Below, piece by piece: positions 17,301-25,252 of a stretch of 45,483 nt of DNA. Source of the DNA: Verrucomicrobiota bacterium (GTDB lineage Bacteria; Verrucomicrobiota; Kiritimatiellia; CAJWTS01); the NCBI GenBank assembly GCA_027623315.1, contig JAQBYD010000031.1, positions 1-45,483 on the forward strand, read 5' to 3'. A model generated the notes under the pieces. The model ran no database searches, was not told where the DNA came from, and saw only the letters and a program-made list of their open reading frames with translations. The translations under genes and the position numbers were made by a program. Every line of letters begins with the position of its first letter. Position 1 is the first letter of the stretch.

Positions 17301-18232
17301 CCTTACGCAAGGTGGACGACCGACTCAAGCTGGCCGGGCTGGAGTGCAGCAGGATATTGAGCCTGCTCGCCGCCTGGGACAACCTTTCGGCCGTGAAGCC
17401 CGACGCGGACGCTTTCGAGATTATTCCCGACATCTTGAGGCTGAAGATCCGGAAGGGCACCGACGCCGGCGCGGCGCTCACCGCGGCTAAACTGCAGTGG
17501 CCGCTGGCGAAGAAATTGCACGACAACCTGGCCGCGGCCATGGAAGCCGACGCGCTGAAAGCTCTCGAGCAAACCCTTCGTGAGCTCGCGCGCGATGACC
17601 TGGCCGAGGTGCTGAGCACGGGCAAAGACAAACGGCGCATGCTTGAGACCGAGACCTTCGAGAACGCCTGGAGCGGATTCGGGGAGCTGAGCAGCGTCAA
17701 GCCGATGAGTGAACGTGCCGACGCCGTGCGTTCGCTCTCGATGCTGATCACCGCACAGCTTCCAAAGGGCGGCCGCGGCCCCAAGCGAACCCGTATGACC
17801 TATGCGGTAACCGTCGAACGTCCCGAGATCGTCGCGCGGGTCAGCGCGATCTGGACCCAGATCGGCATTCTGTCCGACGACATCAGACCCGCCGTTGAAA
17901 GCGCGGCATGGTCCGTGGTCGGCGAAAAGCTTGTGCGGCGCCTTGACCACGCATTGAACCTGATGCAGGGCGAACTGCGCGATTCCCCCGCCGGCCGGGC
18001 AGGCCTGGGCCGCGACTGCCTGCTGTTGGCCGATAGCCTGGATGGGATCACGGCGCGCATCGCGCTTGCCCCGCCGGACTCCGCCGTTCGCAGGCGATTG
18101 ATCGCGCTATTCGACGAGGAGCACTACGCGGCGGGCATGATTCCCGCGGGTGCACAGGAGATGAAGAAACGACTGCCGTGGCTCGCCGCCGCCGCGGACG
18201 CGGCCGCAAAGGGGACGCCCAACTCTCCGTAA
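14333..18232 (+). CDS. PP2C-family Ser/Thr phosphatase with one TM and ~960-residue external region
   Basis: 1299 residues. The PP2C domain (about 1-247) has all metal and phosphate motifs: NEDS (21-24), CDGMGG (D38), MGTT, HAGDSR, TRAVG, CSDGLS (D197) and GGKDNIT (D238). It should remove phosphate from Ser/Thr in the cytoplasm. A Thr/Asp-rich linker (about 255-312, including TATQIERS) leads to a membrane helix at about 316-337. The remaining ~960 residues are predicted to be extracytoplasmic. They are mainly helical, without recognisable domains, apart from a possible small beta module near 855-905 (RLRVTVEGLVGPGWPRVEVV). Most stand-alone PP2C enzymes are ~240-260 residues, so the external part is exceptional. 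The kinase gene follows after 21 bp, forming a writer/eraser pair downstream of the second tadA. Confidence 0.88.
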   Translation: MDFSHLEYHERTDKGRKRKINEDSLVVCHEHGVYSVCDGMGGAEGGEIASDKAVKSIAEAFDALGSAREAPTRERKGKILDRAINKACRWIHDYAAERDIHGMGTTTISVVFDAIHTDRAMVLHAGDSRCYRYRDAVLEQIMRDHSLAEAAGIKDEESMAPQFRGVVTRAVGIEESVELEKSPCDAREGDIFLLCSDGLSKMVTDERLEQIICAHAAGSLSDMTAQMIGDANANGGKDNITAVVVRVSAAAPPGDWVKDYQEDDDTADTGLTPTATPTAQADADGEPTDTHDTATQIERSTDSSPTLAPGGTKPKPVVLAAIAGAAVIIIVLAVLLRGCSSDHVDDTDGAPVPSVAEMKSTVDRRVEAALDSGEWGAFTTFLEDSASVVDAYAAEQGNALPDWAAAWDPGSDVEAKIDLLLGTEHGPVYRAWESLWQSQAASTEPPTSRVRDHRKRMIGILQGFAFEKAPDAPEGDQSPEQLAAWTCRQHRLDDQLFSGAVDAFTDTRRTLLGPLWDRARILDLLWLYARSGDIESLDGAREHAAALSNELSAVKEWRTRLSARPLSDADLDEVPARVEAIDRASAALFQTVLKRVGEMREQVDILKQFRLKSISPHIDVLFKTRTLVKETQEPKLDASSELDRWIEKTLDALQAIDAALASLKPSADARQASLFLALNPADVEAISGLGAAEEALFPKSAVDFKSMPQLLAYADFLRERPRHGVIASRTRVLEAVIQMRGEALVRTFLLPESLDVERARLVMENMTGLEVAWAAVIKDIESARGHLHDLTPEAVQPKKDPSYTWGADSTGDPWVAYGNALEALQRDLDGSQDQDAIFPETIDEKAYMTRWEEFTVPKTRLRVTVEGLVGPGWPRVEVVDLQPGVTVSVAKGRAANGEFPNVVESPWGETLTYNVSRERRRDERREVVLDPPNGLTRLCKLAEIAWSDAAMIREKWWPFLTENYQNEFDLILRQRALTEANAALGDRNHPLRKVDDRLKLAGLECSRILSLLAAWDNLSAVKPDADAFEIIPDILRLKIRKGTDAGAALTAAKLQWPLAKKLHDNLAAAMEADALKALEQTLRELARDDLAEVLSTGKDKRRMLETETFENAWSGFGELSSVKPMSERADAVRSLSMLITAQLPKGGRGPKRTRMTYAVTVERPEIVARVSAIWTQIGILSDDIRPAVESAAWSVVGEKLVRRLDHALNLMQGELRDSPAGRAGLGRDCLLLADSLDGITARIALAPPDSAVRRRLIALFDEEHYAAGMIPAGAQEMKKRLPWLAAAADAAAKGTPNSP

Positions 18233-18253
18233 TCGAGTTGAAGCGACGCACCC

Positions 18254-21200
18254 ATGTCTGACCAACCCCGAACCCAGATCGGCGACTTCGAGATCATCGA
18301 TGAGATCGGCGGTGGCGCCGAGGGAAAAATTTTCCGCGGACGCTGCGTCTCCGACGACCACTCCGACGTTGATCAAGGCCAGGAGGTCGCACTGAAAGTG
18401 CTCCGCTATTCCGGCGAAGACCCGGACGCCGCCGAGCGTTTCGACCGGCGCATGAAGTTCATTCGCTCGCTCGTGCACCCGAACATCGTGCGCTGCCTGG
18501 ACTCTTTCGTCTGGCGGCGCGGCGAGCTGTTTGAAGAGCGGCAGGTGCTCGTCATGGAGTTGCTCAACGGCGACACGCTCGATAAATACCTTGAGCGAAA
18601 TCCAAACGGGCTCTCATGGGAGGATGTCAAATCGATCTACAGCGAGTGCCTGCAGGCCCTGATCTACTCGGCAGAAGAGGTCGGCATTGTCCACCTCGAC
18701 ATCAAGCCCTCCAACATATTTTACACCAAAGACGGTGTGGCCAAGCTGATCGATTTCGGCATTGCGCGCAAACTCGAAGGGACCCAGACGACGACCGTCG
18801 GATGGCGCGGCTCCTTCGACTACATGGCGCCCGACTTTGTCAAAGAAGGCGACTTCACAGGCGACATTCAATCGGATGTCTTCAGTCTCGGCGTGACGAT
18901 CTACCAGACCTTGCTGGGCAAGCTCCCCTTCGACCCGCTCGGAGAAAACGCCAACCTCGGATACGTCGATCGCTGGCGCCATCACAGCGGTATCACCCCG
19001 AGTTTTCGCGCCGGCATCTTCCAGGTTCTCGACGGTGGCAGCGCATTTCTCGAAAAGGCGATGCAGCCCGAGAAGTCGGACCGGTTCCTCACCTTCACCG
19101 AGATGTTGCACGCCTTCGAGCAGCTCGGTTTCCGTACGCTCACCGGCGAGAGCTCCGCGTACGAGCTGCGCGGCCTGCTGGGCCGCGGCGGACAGGCCGC
19201 CGTGTACCAGGCCCGGCGGCTGTCCGACGGAGAGGACGTGGCCATCAAGCGCGTGTCGGCGCGAAACCAGTCCGATCGATTCCGGCGTGAGGCGCGCATT
19301 CTCGGCGAGAACCCGCACGACCACATCGTCAACTATATCGACTTCCTTGAGATCAAGGGATGGGGCGGTGACGAGTACTGCCTGATCCTGGAACTGCTCG
19401 AAGGCATGCCCGGGGCCACGCTGCGCAATCGAATTCGCAACTCCGCTGGCGGCCTCCCCGTCGAGGAAGTCATCGTGGCCTTCCGGCACTTCGTCAGCGC
19501 ACTGTATCACCTTCATAACAATCATTGCATTCACCGCGACATCAAGCCGGGCAATCTCTACCTCCCGCCCGGCAAGCCAGACCGCGCCAAGATTTTCGAT
19601 CTGGGTATCGTGCGTGATGAATCGGGATCGGTAACGACCGGTCTGCTTCCCGGAACACTCGACTACATGGCGCCGGAGTTCGCGCTGCAGCCCGAGTTCC
19701 GCGGCGACGCGCGGTCGGACATCTACGCCATGGGGATGGCCCTTTACGAATCGCTGACCGGTGGCTACACCTATGGGGAACGCTTGCCTCGCAAGGCGAG
19801 CGAAGGTCACGTCGCGTTCCGCGAGCGGGCTTTGAGCGACATGGTGATCGATACGAGCCACCGTGTCTTCCGCGAGTACCCGGGCCTGCGGCGGGTTGTC
19901 ACGAAGGCGACCGCCAAGGACCCCACGTCGCGCTACGTCCATGCCGGCGAGATGGAACAGGACATGGTGGCCGTCCTGCAGGAAGGACCGGTCGCGGTCG
20001 TCGATGTAGACGATGACGCCGAGGCCCCCACCGTGGCCATGGCCATGCCGCCGATCGACGCCGGTGAGGAGGAGGCGACGCGCGCCGTGGCGCCTGCCGC
20101 GAAGGCGCCGATCCCCGCGGATCGTCTGCCCACCATGCGCCGGCCGGCACCCGCGTCCGACAGGGCGGACAAGGCTCCGCCTCGACCCGCGCCTGAACAA
20201 AGCATCAAGCGCCCCAGCGAGAAGAAAAAGAAGGCAGCCGCCAAACCGAAGCCCGCCGCTGCGAAGCGTAAAGCGCCGCTTATGGCCATCGCGGCCGTGG
20301 TTGTGATCGCTCTGATCGCCGCCGCCGCCGTGCCCTTCGCCATGAAGAGTGTGCGCCGTGGCGCCTATGAACGTCACGTCCAGAAACTCGTCCTTCGGCT
20401 TCCCTCCGAGCCGAGCGCCAAAGCCTTGAGCATCATCGAAGAGGTCGCCGATGAAATGCCGCTCCTACAATCCGGGGACTGGCCGGGCGTCAGTGAGCTG
20501 GCACAAGAGATCTCCGCCGAACGCGTCCGGCGCGAGCTAGCCGCGACGATGGAGAAGTACCTGCAGAACCAGGTTGCATCCGGGGTGAAACTATACCAGG
20601 CGGGCAGCCGCAACCAGGCGCTCGAGGTCCAGAGCACACTGCTGCAGATTCCACAACGCTCGGCGCTGCTCGCCGACCTCAGCGGCGACGCCCTGCAAAA
20701 GGCGCTCGCCAATCTGGAAACCGAGTTTGCGGCGTGGGACGCGAAGATTGAAGAAGAGAATCAGGCCGCACAAGAGGCCGCGCGCACGCAGACGGCGGCT
20801 ACCCTGCAGAAGCTCCAGGGGCGGCTCGACCGTATCGAGGAGGCGGGCGACCTCGCGGCGCTAAGCGACTCGATCCAGCTGCTCAGCGCGATCGGACCGG
20901 AGATTCGCACGGGTGCCGAGTTTAAGGATCTATGGGCAAAGATCGAGCACGCCGCGCGGACCCGAATCGGCGCCATCGTTGAAGCCATGGCCAGTGATGC
21001 AGCCACCGAAGACGAGGCCAACCAGCAGTTCGAAGCGCTGGACGCCACCGTGACCGCGATCAAGCAGGAGCACATCGTCGCGATGCTGGGTGACGCGTCT
21101 CTCGCGAAGGCTCTGCAAGGTATCGAAACCAAGAGAACGGCGATCAGCCAGAGCATTCAGAATCTTCTGCAGCAGGAAGTGGGCGACGCGATCGTAAAGA

Positions 21201-22567
21201 CGAAGGCCATCCTTCCGAAGGCGCGTAGCACCAAGCCGGATGAACTCAAGGCTGCCATGGCCGAATTCGCAGCCCTGAAGTTCCGTCCGGTGGTTGAGCG
21301 CGCCACGGGCGACGCACGTAAGGAGGTACTCGCGGCATGGCGCATCTCGGTGAAGCAACTGATCGAGCAGGTGGACCCGCTCAACACACGGGACGCACGC
21401 CTGACATCCGTCGGTCAGTTGCTCAGCATCAAGCAAAGCCCCGAACTTCTCGGCAACGACGTTCACGCCGCCCTGGTCGCCGAACTGGAAGCCCAGCAGG
21501 CGATCTTCTATATAGACCTTGCAAACGAGTCCGGGGAAGATGTGGAAATTCGGCTTGGCAACGTCAAGGTTGACGATCTTGGCGCGGGGCGCAGCATTCG
21601 CATGCAGCGCGACATCGCAGAAGGTGGCGAGACCATCATGCTGCAGTTTGTGGGACCCGCCGGGTACATGCCGCACACCGAGAGTATCGTCCTCGCACCG
21701 GGCGGCGCTGGAAGCATGACCGTGCCGAAGCTAACCGCAAAACCACGAGGCCTCGTGGTCCGAGTCTCCGGCGTCCCGCAGGGCGACGATCCGGTTACGG
21801 TGGGCTATCGTCGCGAGAACGAGCAGCGCGCACGCACGCTCGGAGACGCCAAGGCCGGTGCCGACGGCAAATTCGAGTACGCACTTACGCTTGATCCGAA
21901 CCGCTACGTACTCCTTTTCACTCGACCGGACTTTCTCGATATTTCACACAAGATCGAAGTGAAGGTCGGCGAGGGCCGGGTCACCGCCGAAGGTCCGTCG
22001 CTCGAGGAGTGGAAGCCGACCGAGGCGCTCGCGCTGTTGACCACAGCCCGCGCCGCGCTGGACGGCAAGGATCTGGACAAGGCCAGTGCGGTACTCACGG
22101 GGCTAAAAGCAGACCAGTACGCCTCCGCCAAGCACCAGGCCATGCTCAAAGAAGGGCGCGAACGCCTGATCGGCTCGTGGGAATCAGTCGCGTTTAAAGG
22201 CTTCGGCGACGCCGTGGCCCAGTTCAAAGCAGAGAGCTACAAAGACGCCTTGGATGCATTCCAAACGGCAGAGAAGCACCTCGGGCAAATTCCTGAAGTC
22301 TATCGACGGGCGGATCACCAAGCGCGTGTCAGCGCGTGTCGTCATAACCGGGCCCTCTGCGGGTACCTCCTGGCCGGCGGCAACAGTCAAAAGATGGCGG
22401 CGGCCGAAGTTCTCTCGCGCGAAGGGCTCGATGCCAATATCAAGAAACGCGCAGGCGGCCTCGTAGAGCTCCTGCGCGACCGCAGCTCGATGGCCAAACT
22501 CGAGGCCTCAATGCTCGAATCCGAGATCAAGAAGCGCGGCCCGGTGGCCCTGACCCCGGCTCCGTAG
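18254..22567 (+). CDS. Tandem Ser/Thr protein kinase with one TM and large external region
   Basis: 1437 residues with two kinase domains in a row. Kinase 1 (about 11-290) has a glycine loop GGGAEG, VALK (K48), HLDIKPSN (D149; non-RD because the usual Arg is Leu), DFG (D167) and APD. Kinase 2 (about 303-570) has GRGGQAAVY, VAIK (K332), HRDIKPGN (D429), DLG (D449) and APE. Both keep the catalytic Lys and Asp residues, so both could be active. A Pro/Lys/Ala linker (about 575-672) carries threonine sites such as EATRAV. A membrane helix follows at about 674-697. The outer ~740 residues are coiled, TPR-like helices with a beta-rich part (about 1080-1260) loosely resembling PEGA modules. It probably phosphorylates threonines read by the FHA proteins of the neighbouring pilus genes; the partner assignment is inference. 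Confidence 0.9.
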   Translation: MSDQPRTQIGDFEIIDEIGGGAEGKIFRGRCVSDDHSDVDQGQEVALKVLRYSGEDPDAAERFDRRMKFIRSLVHPNIVRCLDSFVWRRGELFEERQVLVMELLNGDTLDKYLERNPNGLSWEDVKSIYSECLQALIYSAEEVGIVHLDIKPSNIFYTKDGVAKLIDFGIARKLEGTQTTTVGWRGSFDYMAPDFVKEGDFTGDIQSDVFSLGVTIYQTLLGKLPFDPLGENANLGYVDRWRHHSGITPSFRAGIFQVLDGGSAFLEKAMQPEKSDRFLTFTEMLHAFEQLGFRTLTGESSAYELRGLLGRGGQAAVYQARRLSDGEDVAIKRVSARNQSDRFRREARILGENPHDHIVNYIDFLEIKGWGGDEYCLILELLEGMPGATLRNRIRNSAGGLPVEEVIVAFRHFVSALYHLHNNHCIHRDIKPGNLYLPPGKPDRAKIFDLGIVRDESGSVTTGLLPGTLDYMAPEFALQPEFRGDARSDIYAMGMALYESLTGGYTYGERLPRKASEGHVAFRERALSDMVIDTSHRVFREYPGLRRVVTKATAKDPTSRYVHAGEMEQDMVAVLQEGPVAVVDVDDDAEAPTVAMAMPPIDAGEEEATRAVAPAAKAPIPADRLPTMRRPAPASDRADKAPPRPAPEQSIKRPSEKKKKAAAKPKPAAAKRKAPLMAIAAVVVIALIAAAAVPFAMKSVRRGAYERHVQKLVLRLPSEPSAKALSIIEEVADEMPLLQSGDWPGVSELAQEISAERVRRELAATMEKYLQNQVASGVKLYQAGSRNQALEVQSTLLQIPQRSALLADLSGDALQKALANLETEFAAWDAKIEEENQAAQEAARTQTAATLQKLQGRLDRIEEAGDLAALSDSIQLLSAIGPEIRTGAEFKDLWAKIEHAARTRIGAIVEAMASDAATEDEANQQFEALDATVTAIKQEHIVAMLGDASLAKALQGIETKRTAISQSIQNLLQQEVGDAIVKTKAILPKARSTKPDELKAAMAEFAALKFRPVVERATGDARKEVLAAWRISVKQLIEQVDPLNTRDARLTSVGQLLSIKQSPELLGNDVHAALVAELEAQQAIFYIDLANESGEDVEIRLGNVKVDDLGAGRSIRMQRDIAEGGETIMLQFVGPAGYMPHTESIVLAPGGAGSMTVPKLTAKPRGLVVRVSGVPQGDDPVTVGYRRENEQRARTLGDAKAGADGKFEYALTLDPNRYVLLFTRPDFLDISHKIEVKVGEGRVTAEGPSLEEWKPTEALALLTTARAALDGKDLDKASAVLTGLKADQYASAKHQAMLKEGRERLIGSWESVAFKGFGDAVAQFKAESYKDALDAFQTAEKHLGQIPEVYRRADHQARVSACRHNRALCGYLLAGGNSQKMAAAEVLSREGLDANIKKRAGGLVELLRDRSSMAKLEASMLESEIKKRGPVALTPAP

Positions 22568-22863
22568 ACCAGAAGCGCAGGGCTCTGGCATTGAATATGC
22601 TCCCTAATGCGCCTGCACAACAGATGGAACCGCCTCGATTCACAAGAAAATTTAGGAACCACGGCCGCCACGCGTGAGGTCATGAATCGACGAGGATGCG
22701 CTTTTTGGGTGCTTTTTGGGATAAATTCGAGAATTGGGGATCGCAAAGACACCGCGACTCTCGTCGCTCAGGAGCTCTTGTCATATGGCGAAGGCGTCTT
22801 GACCTTTGACGCTGAGAGGACGTAAGATTCTGGAGATGAGACGCACAAATGAGAGGTACCCGT
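22568..22863. other. Intergenic region ahead of the polysaccharide locus
   Basis: 296 bp between the kinase gene and the small lipoprotein candidate. It contains a direct repeat of GCTTTTTGGG (22700-22709 and 22711-22720, period 11 bp), a possible regulator site, and a plausible promoter just before the next gene. I see no RNA gene and no convincing terminator after the kinase gene: the hairpin at 22569-22588 matches only 6 of 8 pairs and has no T-run. Confidence 0.4.
22799..22828 (+). promoter_or_regulatory. Putative sigma-70-type promoter upstream of the exopolysaccharide locus
   Basis: TTGACC (22799-22804; 5 of 6 consensus) and TAAGAT (22823-22828; 4 of 6) are separated by 18 bp. The start of transcription would fall near 22835, just ahead of the ribosome binding site GAGAGG at 22851-22856. 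The position fits a promoter for the rightward polysaccharide genes. The evidence is consensus matching by eye only. Confidence 0.35.
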
Positions 22864-23172
22864 ATGAAAAACAAACCATTGCGTGAACCGTCAGAGCAAC
22901 CTGTGCCACGAGTGAAACGCCTGTTTACTGTGGTCGCCAGTGTAGGTATGGCCCTCGCCGCGAGTGGATGCTCTCTGTCAACACAGGCCTCCGCTGGGAG
23001 CCCGGATTCGCAGGAGTCTCTGTACCCCAATGAAGCAGTTGTGCCGGATCGGCAAAGCCCGTTCATCCGGTCGCTATGTCGCCTTGATCACCCCAAATTG
23101 TGCAGCGGACCCGAGCCAGTTGGGTCTCAAATCATCTTATTCGAGAGTCGACTTGGAGTCTCTCGGCGCTAA
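22864..23172 (+). CDS. Small putative lipoprotein
   Basis: 102 residues from the ATG at 22864, which has GAGAGG seven bases upstream; an ATG at 22849 lacks such spacing. After a basic, proline-containing n-region comes a hydrophobic stretch ending LAASGC, a near-consensus lipobox (position -3 is Ala rather than Leu) with Cys about residue 37. The mature part of ~65 residues has no recognisable domain; it is rich in Ser/Pro and has two further cysteines. It could be an outer-membrane lipoprotein helping polysaccharide export, but nothing beyond position supports this. The frame could be non-coding, so confidence is only fair. Confidence 0.45.
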   Translation: MKNKPLREPSEQPVPRVKRLFTVVASVGMALAASGCSLSTQASAGSPDSQESLYPNEAVVPDRQSPFIRSLCRLDHPKLCSGPEPVGSQIILFESRLGVSRR

Positions 23173-23307
23173 CTAGGTGATCCGGCGTTATTCGGCGGGC
23201 GCGTTCTTGCTCGAATTATGGATCTTTTTTCGATTAAGAAGTTGACAAGAACGGGCGGTGGTGCAAAGTTGCCCTCGGATTCAACAAGAAACAGACGGAG
23301 GAACGTC

Positions 23308-23805
23308 ATGAAGACAGTAAAGTGTGCAATCGCGATTCTATTGGCAGCGACGATCATCGTCCCCGCGGTCTATGCCCAGGACGAAGAGGGCGCGGCGGAA
23401 GAGATTGCTGAACCGGTCGGGCTGGGGCTTACGCAAGGACAGTTTCTGCTGCAGATCATCTACGAAGTGGGTGCCGAGCGCTTTTTTGACGGTGCCATAA
23501 CGGCGGACGATGCAGCACGAAAAGTATCACTCATTGGACTTTCGCCCGAGAGCGGATGGGCCATCACGCAGCCGCTAACCCGCGAAGCGCTAGGCGCAGC
23601 ATATCAGCGCCTCGTAGCAGCCCAAACCGCGAAGGACGAGGCGTCCGAAGGCGATGAGACGGAAGCCCCCGAAGGCGGAGTCGATATCAACGACATGACA
23701 ATCGCAGAACTCATCGATCGAATCACCGAAGGCGTTCGCAAAGCGTTCGCCAGAATTGATACCGAACGCCTGCCGGTAAGTCCGTCCGGGTGGCACTGGA
23801 AATAA
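23308..23805 (+). CDS. Secreted protein of unknown function at the head of the polysaccharide locus
   Basis: The start at 23308 is preceded by GGAGG and gives a clean signal peptide (MKTVKCAIAILLAATIIVPA, cleavage after VYA-Q near residue 24). The 165-residue product has an acidic N-terminus, then a helical module of ~65 residues (LTQGQFLLQIIYEVGAERFF to REALGAAYQRLV). A glycine/tryptophan loop and the phrase PLTREALG give that module a vague likeness to SLH-type repeats. An acidic linker and a short C-terminal helical segment, ending SGWHWK, follow. I do not recognise the family. It is followed after 46 bp by the BBP2 barrel, suggesting a periplasmic partner of the export channel. Confidence 0.7.
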   Translation: MKTVKCAIAILLAATIIVPAVYAQDEEGAAEEIAEPVGLGLTQGQFLLQIIYEVGAERFFDGAITADDAARKVSLIGLSPESGWAITQPLTREALGAAYQRLVAAQTAKDEASEGDETEAPEGGVDINDMTIAELIDRITEGVRKAFARIDTERLPVSPSGWHWK

Positions 23806-23851
23806 CGACCACTACCGGTCTCACGGTAATTGACACAGGAGGCGGAAGCAC

Positions 23852-25237
23852 ATGAAGCGGAGTACCCTAACATCCACTTACGGAATAACCACCCTATTGC
23901 TCTCTTGGGCTTTGATGGTCGGCAACGCGCTGGCGCAGGATCCGGATCCGGATGCAGTAGCTGAAGAAATGGTCGAAGAGTCGGGCGACGAGTCGTGGGC
24001 CCCCGCAGTATCCACACTGAACTTTGGCCTGACGGCAGGCGCGGCGGCACACTCAAATCCGTTCTTCCGGGGAAAGGGCTCCGATGAATCCGGTACGGTC
24101 TACTTTATCGATCCCTCCGTCGACTGGGAGATCCCGGTTAGTGAATTCGTCTACCTCGGAGTCCACGCCAAGGTGAACTATACGATCGTCGATGCGGATG
24201 ACCCCGTGACGGGTGAAAGCAGCCAGGATACACTGCAGCCGTATATTGAAGCACGTGGGCGCTATAACTTCTCTGAATTCACGTCACTCGGTATTCAGAA
24301 TTCGTACCAGAGAGCCAACATCGAAGACGATATCAGTGGGCCAAAATACGAACTGAATGAGACGACCGTCGAGGCCAAGCACAATTTTACCGACCTGACA
24401 ACAGGGAGCATCTGGTATCGGTTTACGGTTCTCACCGAAGAGTCCGGCGGGACGCTGTATGACTTCGACGAGAATGCGGCAGGACTCTCGGCCAGCCGCA
24501 TCCTGGCGCGCACCGAAAGCGGTGGTGCCGTGACACTTGGCATCGACGGCTCTCTGGGTGTGCGTGATTTTAAGGACGGCGTTTTCCAGGGTCAGGCGGA
24601 CCCCACCAATCCGAAGAATCATGATTACTACAAGGCTGGCCTTAGTCTCGCTTACCCCATCGCCACGGGACTTGAAGCCAGGGGTCGCGCCGGATGGACC
24701 CGCCGAAAATACGAGCAGACCTCGACGACCTCCCTCCGCGAGAGCGAGAGCGACTCCGCATCCGTAGGCTTTAGCCTCAAGCTTCTGCCCGGCGGCCCCG
24801 TCACCTATACCATCGCCTCATCCTACGCTACGATCGATACGATCGTCGTCAACATTGATCAGGCGCAGCGTACGGTTTTCGACACACTGGACCCGCTCCT
24901 CAATAATCTGAACACAGACTACCGCGAGATGGATGTGTTTCGTATTGGCCTGAGTTCGTCTATTCCGCTGTCGGACATCCTTGACGTCGGAGTCTCCGCG
25001 GTCTACCAGCTTGCCGACGCGGATGCGGAAGAGGACCTCGCGCCTGCGTCGGGCCAGTCCGGTAGTCCAGCGGCGAAACTCGACGAAGAGCGCGTCACCG
25101 TGGGCGGCAAGGTCAACTACCAGGTCAACGACTTCGTAACGCTCAGCGTGGCCTACGAGCACGGCTTCGCCGATGACGGATCCACGAAATTGTACGAATA
25201 CGACGCCGGCGCGATTCAGGCTAGGCTGGATATCTAG
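23852..25237 (+). CDS. BBP2-type outer-membrane beta-barrel protein
   Basis: 461 residues with a strong ribosome binding site (AGGAGG) and a signal peptide ending near ALAQ (about residue 28). The mature protein is built of amphipathic strands separated by short polar turns over its whole length (for example LGVHAKVNYTIVDAD, ARGRYNFSEFTSLGIQNSY, ASVGFSLKLLPGGPVTYTIA). The region starting LNFGLTAGAAAHSNPFFRG is typical of the N-terminus of putative beta-barrel porin 2 proteins that accompany exopolysaccharide loci. A role in moving the polymer, or another ligand, across the outer membrane is likely. It is followed after 15 bp by the Wza-like gene, so the two are co-transcribed. Confidence 0.85.
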   Translation: MKRSTLTSTYGITTLLLSWALMVGNALAQDPDPDAVAEEMVEESGDESWAPAVSTLNFGLTAGAAAHSNPFFRGKGSDESGTVYFIDPSVDWEIPVSEFVYLGVHAKVNYTIVDADDPVTGESSQDTLQPYIEARGRYNFSEFTSLGIQNSYQRANIEDDISGPKYELNETTVEAKHNFTDLTTGSIWYRFTVLTEESGGTLYDFDENAAGLSASRILARTESGGAVTLGIDGSLGVRDFKDGVFQGQADPTNPKNHDYYKAGLSLAYPIATGLEARGRAGWTRRKYEQTSTTSLRESESDSASVGFSLKLLPGGPVTYTIASSYATIDTIVVNIDQAQRTVFDTLDPLLNNLNTDYREMDVFRIGLSSSIPLSDILDVGVSAVYQLADADAEEDLAPASGQSGSPAAKLDEERVTVGGKVNYQVNDFVTLSVAYEHGFADDGSTKLYEYDAGAIQARLDI

Positions 25238-25252
25238 CGTGTTCCACTAGCG

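Noticed and set aside
18614-20377. Long open frame (587 codons) on the minus strand opposite the kinase gene
   Set aside because: It runs antisense to conserved kinase motifs, is rich in His/Gly/Arg as expected for the reverse of GC-rich codons, and shows no domain.
22569-22588. Terminator after the kinase gene
   Set aside because: The stem pairs at only 6 of 8 positions and no T-run follows.
23259-23272. TGGTGC-AAAG-TTGC, resembling a sigma-54 (-24/-12) promoter ahead of the secreted-protein gene
   Set aside because: Between the GG and GC pairs there are 9 bases, not the required 10; sigma-54 tolerates this poorly.
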